A stretch of DNA of 7,373 bases from Coriobacteriaceae bacterium (GCA_012515495.1 JAAYYH010000167.1:1-7373), one strand, 5' to 3'; shown: positions 1-5,922, counted from the first letter of the stretch. Translations and numbers: made by a program. Notes: generated from the letters alone by a model not told the origin.

Positions 1-362
1 ACGCTGATCGCGAACAGGTGATCGTCGGTGATGTGAACAGTCTCGTTCAGATTCTCGATAACGTCATAGATAATGCCATTCAAGCGTATAATGGACGTAG
101 TGGGACTATCCAGCTGCGAGTGGAGCAAGTTGGTGATGACATCAGGTTCTCGGTTTCCGATCAAGGCGATGGTATTCCACCCGAGATAGAGAAGCTGTTA
201 TTCAAGGAAATGGTGACCACTAAAGGCAAGCATGGTACGGGACTTGGTCTGTATATGTCCCACAGTACCGTTAAAGGTATGTTCCGAGGTAATATGTGGT
301 TGGAAACGAAGCTCGGTGAGGGCACAACGTTCTTCATCCAGATACCCCTGACAGGAAAGTAG
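1..362 (+). CDS. Sensor histidine kinase, C-terminal ATPase domain (5' end outside window)
   Basis: This is the last 119 codons of a two-component sensor kinase, open in frame from base 3 to the TAG at 360-362. It covers the HATPase_c (Bergerat-fold) domain that binds ATP and phosphorylates the kinase's own histidine. Visible motifs are an N box (LDNVIDNAIQAY, bases 54-92), a G1 box (DQGDGIP, 159-179), an F-box-like LLFKEMVTTK and a G2 box (GTGLGL, 234-251), ending in the usual strand TTFFIQIPL. The dimerisation/phosphoacceptor helix and any sensor domain lie upstream of the window, so signal and membrane location cannot be judged. The response regulator gene starts 11 bases after the stop, which makes it the probable partner. 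The family is certain; the specific kinase is not identified. Confidence 0.93.
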   Translation, partial: ADREQVIVGDVNSLVQILDNVIDNAIQAYNGRSGTIQLRVEQVGDDIRFSVSDQGDGIPPEIEKLLFKEMVTTKGKHGTGLGLYMSHSTVKGMFRGNMWLETKLGEGTTFFIQIPLTGK

Positions 363-373
363 GGCGGCGTCGT

Positions 374-1900
374 ATGCGCAAACAGCGAAGCCAAGAGGTG
401 TCGCAAGAATATAAGATCATGGTCGTAGATGATGAAGAGGGTATCATCGACACTGTGACGGCTTTATTGATGCGTAGTGGCTACTGGTGCAAGGGATTCA
501 CCAATCCCCTTGAGGCGTTAGAGGAACTGGAGAGAGAACACTACGACCTCCTGATCCTCGACTATTTCATGCAGCCTCTACATGGTGATGAAGTAGTAGC
601 GCGTATCCGCAAGAAGGACTACGAGCTTTACATCTTGTTGCTTACCGGGCATAAGGAGCTCGCTCCACCCGTGAACACGCTCAAATCACTTGCTATACAG
701 GCCTACTGCGAGAAGAGCGATCGAACGGATCAGCTGCAATTGCTGGTGGAATCAGGTATCAAGTCCATCGAGCAGATGCGCACCATCAAGCAGTTCCAGG
801 ACGGGCTGAACAGTATTTTGGGTGCTGTACCAAAGATCTATCAACTACAGCCCATCGGAAACATCCTCGAGGAGATACTACGGCAGATCCTCCCTCTGGT
901 GAGGGGCGAGGACGCCTTCATATTGGTCGATGAGTTGCCCGAGTTGCTCGACACCTCTGAGTTCTCTGACGGAGAGCCAGAGGAGCGAAAGAGCATCTTC
1001 TGCGGCATAGGTATGTATCGTGGCTCAGTCGACTCGTTTACCAGCCTGCTCGACCATGGACTGATGGAGGCTGTTGGTCGTGCGCGCACCGACTGCAGTC
1101 TGACGTTCGCTCCTGAAGGGGTTGTCTTGCCTCTGTGCGATGAACAGAGGCGGTCACTTGGTGTGATTTACGCCCGCAACGTCTCAAGCGAATACGGTAT
1201 CAAACTGCTGGAGATATACGCGCATCAAGCTTCTTCATCCATCAGTAACGCGTTTTTGCATTCACTCGTCAACATCAAGAATGAGGAGCTATACGAGACC
1301 TATGCTCAGCTCAAGCAGCGGTATATGGATACAGTCGAGGTGCTGCGTCTGGCCGTTGACGCCAAGGACGAATATACAAGAGGACATTCCGATCGCGTGG
1401 TAGACCTGTCTTTAGAGATCGGCCGCGATCTTGGGTTCAGTGAGGGCGAGCTTGAGGAGCTGCGCGTAGCGGGATTATTCCATGACATCGGCAAGATCGG
1501 TACTGCTGATGACATCTTGCTTAAAGCGGAATCGCTGACCAAAGAAGAATATGAGCAGATCAAGCGTCATCCGACGAAGGGGGCGATGATCCTGTCCGCT
1601 GTTTCGATGTTCGAGAGTATCGTGCCGGTGATCAGGCACCATCACGAGCGCTGGGATGGGGCGGGTTACCCAGATGGATTAGCTGGAAAGGATATTGAGC
1701 TCAACGCGCGTATCATCGCGGTGGCTGATGCTTTCGACGCCATGATGTCGGATCGGCAGTATCGTTCGCATCTCTCGTTCGACGACGCGACAGAACAACT
1801 ACGTGAGGGCGCGGGTACCCAATTCGATCCGGCTGTGGTCGGTTGCTTCTTGGCTCTGATCGAGAAGAATCCTGGGGTTCTTGACAGTATCCGTCGATAG
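374..1900 (+). CDS. Response regulator with REC, DUF3369/GAF-like and HD-GYP domains (probable c-di-GMP phosphodiesterase)
   Basis: A 508-residue cytoplasmic regulator. The receiver domain (about residues 13-130) has the acidic pair D19/D20, the phospho-acceptor D63 (LLILDYFMQP), T91 and the conserved K114, so it should be phosphorylatable. Residues about 150-295 resemble the DUF3369/GAF-like middle domain found between REC and HD-GYP in related regulators. A short helical, probably coiled-coil linker (about 296-322) follows. The HD-GYP domain (about 323-495) has GHSDRV (H338), the HD pair H370-D371 with DIGKIG, and the full HHERWDGAGYP signature (423-433), followed by DAFDAMMSDRQYR. These are the metal- and substrate-binding residues, so active cyclic di-GMP hydrolysis is expected. 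ATG 374 is chosen because AGGG (361-364) precedes it and the receiver begins about 12 residues in. The kinase just upstream is the likely phosphodonor (inference from synteny). The signal sensed and the downstream pathway are unknown. Confidence 0.94.
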   Translation: MRKQRSQEVSQEYKIMVVDDEEGIIDTVTALLMRSGYWCKGFTNPLEALEELEREHYDLLILDYFMQPLHGDEVVARIRKKDYELYILLLTGHKELAPPVNTLKSLAIQAYCEKSDRTDQLQLLVESGIKSIEQMRTIKQFQDGLNSILGAVPKIYQLQPIGNILEEILRQILPLVRGEDAFILVDELPELLDTSEFSDGEPEERKSIFCGIGMYRGSVDSFTSLLDHGLMEAVGRARTDCSLTFAPEGVVLPLCDEQRRSLGVIYARNVSSEYGIKLLEIYAHQASSSISNAFLHSLVNIKNEELYETYAQLKQRYMDTVEVLRLAVDAKDEYTRGHSDRVVDLSLEIGRDLGFSEGELEELRVAGLFHDIGKIGTADDILLKAESLTKEEYEQIKRHPTKGAMILSAVSMFESIVPVIRHHHERWDGAGYPDGLAGKDIELNARIIAVADAFDAMMSDRQYRSHLSFDDATEQLREGAGTQFDPAVVGCFLALIEKNPGVLDSIRR

Positions 1901-1965
1901 CCTTATCAAACAAGCTGGTATCAGCTGGGCTGCATCGTCACTGCGATAAGCCGCCTATCTTGGCA

Positions 1966-1994
1966 TTGACTAAAACACCCGCTTGGGCTAGGAT
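1966..1994 (+). promoter_or_regulatory. Candidate sigma-70-type promoter of the metNIQ operon
   Basis: TTGACT (1966-1971, 4 or 5 of 6 consensus bases depending on the last positions) and TAGGAT (1989-1994, 4 of 6) are separated by exactly 17 bases. This is the best promoter match in the 238-base gap between the HD-GYP regulator and metN. Transcription starting 7-9 bases after the -10 box would begin at about 2001-2003. The first purine there is A2003, which is also the first base of the leader ORF. Seen directly: hexamers and spacing. Inferred: promoter function and start site. Confidence 0.6.
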
Positions 1995-2002
1995 TCTTTG
2001 CC

Positions 2003-2083
2003 ATGGAGACGACGTATGAGAAACAGACCATGATGATGCTTGAGCCCGGGCTTGTGAACGGCTCTGCCGAGCTCGGGCGTTAA
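2003..2083 (+). CDS. Putative methionine-rich leader peptide (26 codons) upstream of metNIQ
   Basis: A short ORF runs from ATG 2003 to TAA 2081-2083. The peptide begins METTYEKQTMMM and ends in ELGR. Codons 10-12 (2030-2038) are three consecutive ATGs, so 4 of 26 residues are methionine, directly ahead of a methionine transporter operon. A run of codons for the regulated amino acid is the hallmark of attenuator leader peptides (trp, his, leu, and the polycysteine upstream ORFs of mycobacteria). An in-frame stop at 1967-1969 and the lack of another start codon make ATG 2003 the only reasonable start. Translation could be leaderless given the promoter position, or could use AGGA (1990-1993) if transcription starts further upstream. 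A strong hairpin (2044-2078) is encoded within the second half of the ORF. The likely role is sensing charged Met-tRNA; the peptide itself probably has no function. Coding status is inferred from position and codon content only. Confidence 0.55.
   Translation: METTYEKQTMMMLEPGLVNGSAELGR
2044..2078 (+). promoter_or_regulatory. Strong nested hairpin in the metN leader (candidate attenuator structure)
   Basis: GCCCGGGCT (2044-2052) pairs over 9 positions with AGCTCGGGC (2070-2078), with a single G-U pair. Inside it CGGC (2059-2062) and GCCG (2066-2069) form a second stem with a three-base loop. The fold starts 6 bases after the last of the three consecutive Met codons, so a ribosome stalled there would cover its 5' arm. 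A competing stem is possible between GCTC (2061-2064) and GAGC (2069-2072). No uninterrupted T-run follows, only the loosely T-rich stretch 2088-2096, so it is not a textbook intrinsic terminator. It might act through Rho or by controlling access to metN. Confidence 0.45.
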
Positions 2084-2138
2084 ACAATGTTGTTGTCGAC
2101 TTTACAGACGTTATCCTCCCATACTGATACAGGTTCTC

Positions 2139-2885
2139 ATGATAGAGATACGCAATCTCTTTAAAACATACGATGCCAAGCATATTCACCACGAAGCTTT
2201 GTGCGACATCAACCTGACCATCGACGATGGTGATATCTTCGGTATCATCGGAGTGTCGGGGGCTGGTAAGTCAACGCTCGTACGCTGCATCAACCTTTTG
2301 GAGCGGCCAACTGCTGGCCGCGTCATCATCGATGGCGATGATGTCACCGATTTCCATGGCCGTCAGCTGCTTGAGCTCCGCAGCAGGATAGGGATGATCT
2401 TCCAGGATTTCAGCCTCTTCGCCCAACGCACGGTATTGGAAAACGTCAGGTTCCCGCTGGCTATCAGACACCATGATAAGCAGACATCTTATCAGCGCGC
2501 TCAAGAGTTGCTTGAATTGGTTGGGCTGGCCGATAAGGCCAAAAACTATCCGTCGCAACTCTCGGGTGGACAGCAGCAACGGGTCGCCATCGCCCGGGCG
2601 TTAGCCAATGATCCGCGTATCATACTCTGCGATGAGGCAACCAGTGCCTTGGACTCACTGACAACGGAATCGATACTCGAGTTGCTCAGGGATATCAACA
2701 GACGCTTCGGTGTGACCATAGTCGTCATCACGCATTCCATGGATGTTGTCCGCTCTATCTGCAATAAGGTAGCGGTGATAGACGATTCCCGTATCGTTGA
2801 GCAGGGGACGACTACGGAGATCTTCGCGCGACCGAAGGCCGCCATCACCGAGCGTCTGCTCAGGACGGCAGGTGTTCATGAGTGA
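2139..2885 (+). CDS. metN: Methionine ABC transporter ATP-binding protein MetN, short form without NIL domain
   Basis: The 248-residue ATPase powers methionine import as a dimer on the cytoplasmic face of MetI. It has the MetN-type segment GDIFGIIGVSGAGKST with Walker A at residues 38-46, then RCINLLERPTAG, the Q-loop glutamine Q89 (MIFQDFSLF), the ABC signature LSGGQ (141-145), Walker B with D165-E166, a SALD D-loop and switch H199. The first two of these stretches are specific to methionine (MUT family) ATPases. Most MetN proteins are about 340 residues and carry a C-terminal NIL/ACT-like domain that binds cytoplasmic methionine and inhibits transport; this one stops right after the ATPase fold. 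The start at ATG 2139 has only a weak Shine-Dalgarno sequence (AGG, 2131-2133). That fits expression being controlled by the leader upstream. The end overlaps metI by 8 bases, indicating translational coupling. Confidence 0.95.
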   Translation: MIEIRNLFKTYDAKHIHHEALCDINLTIDDGDIFGIIGVSGAGKSTLVRCINLLERPTAGRVIIDGDDVTDFHGRQLLELRSRIGMIFQDFSLFAQRTVLENVRFPLAIRHHDKQTSYQRAQELLELVGLADKAKNYPSQLSGGQQQRVAIARALANDPRIILCDEATSALDSLTTESILELLRDINRRFGVTIVVITHSMDVVRSICNKVAVIDDSRIVEQGTTTEIFARPKAAITERLLRTAGVHE

Positions 2886-3552
2886 GATGATACAGGCGTT
2901 TATTGCCGAATATGGTAGTCTGCTCGTCGATGGCACTATCGCCACGTTGATCATGACTACGGTCTCGACTGTGATAGCCTATCTGATTGGCATACCGATT
3001 GGTGTCATCGTCACGATCACGGCTCCTGATTCGTTGCGACCACATACGGTAGTCAATGCGGTTTTGGGCTGGATAGTGAATATCGGACGCTCGATTCCAT
3101 TCATAATCTTATTGGTGGCGTTGATTCCAGTCTCGCGGTTCATCGCGGGAACATCATTGGGAACCATCGGTGCGATAGTGCCTTTGACCATTGGCGCTAT
3201 CCCATTTGTCGCTCGCATGGTTGAAGGTTCACTCGCCGAGATAGGACCAGGTCGCGTTGAAGCAGCGCAGGCATTTGGAGCTTCTACGCTGCAGATCATC
3301 ACCAAGGTCTTGCTTTGGGAGAGTCTGCCTTCGCTGATCAGGGGCGCGGCAATCACCTATATCACCTTGATTGGCTATTCTGCAATCGCTGGCGCTGTAG
3401 GTGCCGGTGGCCTGGGTGATATTGCCATACGCTTTGGTTATTATCGTTATCAGGATGAGGTGATGGTTGCCACGATTGTGCTTTTGATCATCGTGGTACA
3501 AATCATCCAGAGCACGAGCGACATCTTGAGCAAGAAGATAGACAAGAGATAG
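2878..3552 (+). CDS. metI: Methionine ABC transporter permease MetI
   Basis: A 224-residue integral membrane subunit, close to the usual MetI length of about 217. The membrane segments lie roughly at residues 14-48, 58-86, 94-113, 155-180 and 194-213. The cytoplasmic coupling (EAA) loop is EAAQAFGAST followed by LLWESLP, residues 128-151; it docks on MetN. INIGRSIPF-type sequence (here VNIGRSIPF, 67-75) and GYSAIAGAVGAGGLGDIA (166-183) are typical of the family. The start is placed at ATG 2878, where the family N-terminus (MSEMIQAF) begins, not at an upstream GTG that would add basic non-family sequence. A GGCAGG ribosome-binding site lies at 2867-2872. The gene overlaps metN (ATGAGTGA). The stop codon sits in an 11-base tandem duplication that may have trimmed the C-terminus. 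Confidence 0.95.
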   Translation: MSEMIQAFIAEYGSLLVDGTIATLIMTTVSTVIAYLIGIPIGVIVTITAPDSLRPHTVVNAVLGWIVNIGRSIPFIILLVALIPVSRFIAGTSLGTIGAIVPLTIGAIPFVARMVEGSLAEIGPGRVEAAQAFGASTLQIITKVLLWESLPSLIRGAAITYITLIGYSAIAGAVGAGGLGDIAIRFGYYRYQDEVMVATIVLLIIVVQIIQSTSDILSKKIDKR

Positions 3553-3557
3553 ACAAG
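3536..3557 (+). repeat. Two-copy 11-base tandem repeat across the metI stop codon
   Basis: AGATAGACAAG occurs twice back to back (3536-3546 and 3547-3557). The second copy supplies the TAG that ends metI (3550-3552). Removing one copy would leave the frame open to a TAG at 3594-3596. Confidence 0.9.
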
Positions 3558-3620
3558 AGACGGCAGTGCCGATCCAGTTGGCAAAAAGACGGATAGGCAT
3601 TGATTGATGACAAGGAGATA

Positions 3621-3638
3621 AGCCGCCCTCAGGCGGTT
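3621..3638 (+). promoter_or_regulatory. Intercistronic hairpin between metI and metQ
   Basis: The core stem CCGCC (3623-3627) pairs with GGCGG (3632-3636) around a CTCA loop and is extended by a G-U and an A-T pair to 7 positions. No T-run follows, so it is not an intrinsic terminator. It lies just upstream of the strong metQ ribosome-binding site. Such hairpins between transporter genes often protect or delimit mRNA segments so that the binding protein is made in excess. That role here is inferred from position. Confidence 0.4.
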
Positions 3639-3657
3639 AACGAAAGGAAGGAACACT

Positions 3658-4530
3658 ATGAAATACAACAGATTGAAATTGCTGGCATCACTGGTGCTCA
3701 GCGCAGTATTGGTAGCATCGTTGGGTTTGCTGTGGGGTTGTGGCACCGCAGGTAAGTCCGGGTCGGATGCAAAGGATGCAGACAACGCCGACAGCGCGAA
3801 GACTACCGTACTGAAAGTCGGTGCTTCACCGGCACCACATGCCGAGATCCTTGACTCGATCAAGGCCACACTGGCTGAGGAGGGCATTGAACTTCAAATC
3901 ATCGAATACTCAGACTATGTATTACCTAACACTGCCCTGCAAGACGGCGACATCGACGCGAATTACTTCCAGCACAAGCCTTATCTGGATGACTTCAATG
4001 CCGAGCATAAAAGCGCGTTGGTCTCCGTTGCGGCTATCCACTTTGAACCGCTGGCGGTCTATGCCGGCAAGAGCTCAGCGATCAGCGCATTGCCTGATGG
4101 CGCAAAAATCGCCGTACCTAATGACACCACCAATGAGGCGCGTGCATTGCTATTGCTTCAGGATCAGGGTCTGATAACCTTGCCTGCGGATGCCGGCCTC
4201 ACCGTCACGCCGCGTGACATCGTCGACAATCCCAAAAACCTCGAATTTCTCGAAGTCGAGGCTGCGGCGCTGCCTCGCGGACTGGAGGAGGTTGATCTTG
4301 CGGTGATCAACGGTAACTTCGCTCTTGCTGCCGATCTGCCAACGTCGTTGATCTTGGCTACTGAGGACCCGGATTCACTGGCGGCAACAACTTACGCTAA
4401 CTGTCTGGTTGTTAAAGAAGGCAACGAGGCCGCACCCGCCATCAAAGCCCTGATCAAGGCTTTGACATCGCAGCAGACTCGTGACTTCATCAATGAACGG
4501 TATCAGGGTGTCGTTGTACCGGTATTCTGA
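3658..4530 (+). CDS. metQ: Methionine-binding lipoprotein MetQ (NlpA family)
   Basis: The 290-residue substrate-binding subunit delivers methionine to MetI-MetN. The N-terminus is a lipoprotein signal: basic MKYNRLK, a hydrophobic core, then LLWGC with the lipidated cysteine at C28. A flexible Gly/Ser/Asp/Ala-rich tether (about 29-49) follows, so the mature protein should be anchored to the outer face of the cytoplasmic membrane. The lipobox has Trp at the -2 position, which is unusual but acceptable. The NlpA/MetQ fold begins at VLKVGASPAPHAEIL. Family ligand-site segments are YFQHKPYL (103-110), NDTTNEARALLLLQ (155-168) and AVINGNFA (215-222). ATG 3658 has a strong Shine-Dalgarno sequence (AAGGAAGGA, 3644-3652). 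It lies 105 bases after metI in the same operon, so methionine specificity is supported by family and context. Confidence 0.95.
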   Translation: MKYNRLKLLASLVLSAVLVASLGLLWGCGTAGKSGSDAKDADNADSAKTTVLKVGASPAPHAEILDSIKATLAEEGIELQIIEYSDYVLPNTALQDGDIDANYFQHKPYLDDFNAEHKSALVSVAAIHFEPLAVYAGKSSAISALPDGAKIAVPNDTTNEARALLLLQDQGLITLPADAGLTVTPRDIVDNPKNLEFLEVEAAALPRGLEEVDLAVINGNFALAADLPTSLILATEDPDSLAATTYANCLVVKEGNEAAPAIKALIKALTSQQTRDFINERYQGVVVPVF

Positions 4531-4584
4531 TTGTTTGATCAGCTGTTCGGAGCAGGAAACAGGAATGGTGAGGGAAACAGAGTC

Positions 4585-5070
4585 GTGCTGATAGGCGTAG
4601 TATCTGATACACACGGTTCTCTGCCAGACGTTGTCGTTCGCGCATTCGCCGATTGCGCCCATATCATCCATGCGGGAGATGTGGGCGCCTCTTCTGTGAT
4701 CGAAAGACTGGCCACAATAGCACCTCTGACTGTAGTTAAAGGTAATTGTGACAGCGCAACACTCAGCTTTGATCTGCGAAGATTTGCTGCCATCACGCTT
4801 GGTGGCGTGCGCTTCTTCGTCACCCATACACCGGCAGACGCGGAGGCTTCGCTACGCGGTCGAGGATTCATCTCGGCTCAACAGCCTTTGCCACAAGTCT
4901 GCATCCACGGACACACCCACGTACCACGCAACGAGCGTCGGGGAGCCGTGATGATGCTTTGCCCTGGTTCTCCTGTCCATCCTCGAGCCGGCAACGGTCC
5001 TTCAGTGATGTTAGTCGAGATCGAGGATGCGAAAGTCACGGATGCGCGAACAGTCTGGCTTGATTTCTGA
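4585..5070 (+). CDS. YfcE/MJ0936-family metallophosphoesterase
   Basis: A small cytoplasmic metal-dependent phosphoesterase of 161 residues, the usual size for YfcE-type enzymes. Metal-ligand motifs are in family order: SDTHG (D8, H10), GDV (D32), GNCD (N54, D56), VTHTPAD (H81) and HGHTH (H108, H110, H112), followed by a CPGS segment matching the family's NPGS. In this family the second motif is usually HGH; here it is HTP, which keeps the first histidine only. Members hydrolyse phosphodiesters such as bis-pNPP in vitro, but the natural substrate is generally unknown. The start chosen is GTG 4585, preceded by GAGGGA (4570-4575), which puts the first strand (MLIGVVSDTHG) in the normal place. 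An in-frame TTG at 4531 abuts the metQ stop but has no ribosome-binding site. With only 54 bases after metQ and no terminator visible, it is probably cotranscribed. No functional link to methionine uptake is evident. Confidence 0.88.
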   Translation: MLIGVVSDTHGSLPDVVVRAFADCAHIIHAGDVGASSVIERLATIAPLTVVKGNCDSATLSFDLRRFAAITLGGVRFFVTHTPADAEASLRGRGFISAQQPLPQVCIHGHTHVPRNERRGAVMMLCPGSPVHPRAGNGPSVMLVEIEDAKVTDARTVWLDF

Positions 5071-5169
5071 GTTGCAAACTCACTGTGATGGCTCGTAGAT
5101 ATGGTATTCAATGTTCGCGCTAATCACGCAGCTGGATGATGCTCAGCAGATTGGGGAACCAGAGATTCG

Positions 5170-5910
5170 ATGAACGGCGTCTTCCTTAATATCATCACCG
5201 TCATAGCAGGTACCGCACTCGGGTTGGTCTTCGGTAAGCTGATCCCTGAGCGCTTCAGACAGATCGCCTTCTTTGCAATCGGGTCCTGCACCATCGCTTT
5301 TGGCGCCATCACCACTGTTGATGGATTCGCTGATCTCAGTGCCGGTCGCGTCGGCTCTTTTGCTGCTTTGGTATTGGTGACTTCGTTGGTCTCGGGTTCT
5401 TTGTTCGGAGAATTGCTACGAATAGAGCAACGTATCGAAGGCTTGGGAGGCTGGTTGCATCGTCTGTTGAAGAAGCGTTTCAAACGTGGGGATCAGGCAG
5501 ATTCGTCACCATCCACCTTCGCCGAAGGCTTCATGACCGCTTCGATATTCTTCTGCGTAGGTGCTATGACGGTGATGGGATCCATCCAAGCCGGACTGGG
5601 TGATCCATCCACTCTCTACCTCAAGTCACTCTTGGATGGTATCTCGGCCATATTCCTGACGACAGCACTGGGTATCGGAGTGGGTTTCTCAGCATTCTCT
5701 GTGTTCATAATCCAAGGAGGGCTGGCAGTATTCGCCGGCTTTCTCAAAGGATTCCTCACATCAGCTGTCATGGCTTCCATCAGTCTTGTCGGTGGAACGA
5801 TGCTTATAGCCCTGGGCATCGATATCATCGGTATCAAGAAGATGAAAGTGGGTAATATGCTTCCCGCACTGTTGATCGCCGTTTTGCTTGGCTGGTTGCT
5901 TGGGCTATAA
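5170..5910 (+). CDS. DUF554 family integral membrane protein (YdfK/YqgA-like)
   Basis: A 246-residue membrane protein of unknown function. Seven or eight hydrophobic segments are visible (about residues 3-23, 32-50, 62-82, 119-139, 155-175, 176-192, 199-221 and 229-246), with a basic cytoplasmic-looking stretch at 97-107 (HRLLKKRFKRG). The family hallmark is the segment FCVGAMTVMGSIQAGLGD (128-145) followed by LKSLLDG (151-157). The N-terminal GTALGLVFGK and SGSLFGELLRIEQ also fit. ATG 5170 is the first start after an in-frame TGA at 5137-5139. The ribosome-binding site is poor: GGGGAA (5153-5158) is far from the ATG and AGAGA (5161-5165) is close. A 99-base gap separates it from the phosphoesterase and may hold its own weak promoter. 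Transport has been suggested for such proteins, but nothing in this sequence shows a substrate. Confidence 0.88.
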   Translation: MNGVFLNIITVIAGTALGLVFGKLIPERFRQIAFFAIGSCTIAFGAITTVDGFADLSAGRVGSFAALVLVTSLVSGSLFGELLRIEQRIEGLGGWLHRLLKKRFKRGDQADSSPSTFAEGFMTASIFFCVGAMTVMGSIQAGLGDPSTLYLKSLLDGISAIFLTTALGIGVGFSAFSVFIIQGGLAVFAGFLKGFLTSAVMASISLVGGTMLIALGIDIIGIKKMKVGNMLPALLIAVLLGWLLGL

Positions 5911-5922
5911 GACATCCGAAAC

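Noticed and set aside
1901..1960. Intrinsic terminator after the HD-GYP regulator
   Set aside because: AGCTG/CAGCT (1913-1917/1922-1926) with a four-base loop and a distant CTTATC/GATAAG pairing (1902-1907/1945-1950) exist, but stems are short and there is no T-run after either.
1995..2138. SAM riboswitch (S-box or related) or Met T-box in the metN leader
   Set aside because: I searched by eye for the S-box core and for the T-box TGGNACCGCG element and saw neither. The leader from the candidate promoter to metN is also short (about 138 bases). A covariance-model search (Rfam SAM and T-box families) would be decisive; a hit would overturn the leader-peptide idea.
2797..2877. Longer metI N-terminus starting at GTG 2797
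   Set aside because: It would add 27 Arg/Ser-rich residues inside metN with no family match. ATG 2878 has a ribosome site and the normal MetI N-terminus.
4527..4542. Terminator between metQ and the phosphoesterase
   Set aside because: CTGAT/ATCAG form only a 5-pair AT-rich stem and no T-run follows.
4531..4584. Phosphoesterase start at TTG 4531
   Set aside because: There is no ribosome-binding site, and the 18 extra residues precede the first strand of a fold whose members normally start right there.
5072..5101. Promoter for the DUF554 gene
   Set aside because: TTGCAA and TAGATA are 18 bases apart but match consensus poorly (4 and 3 of 6), about what chance would give in this gap.
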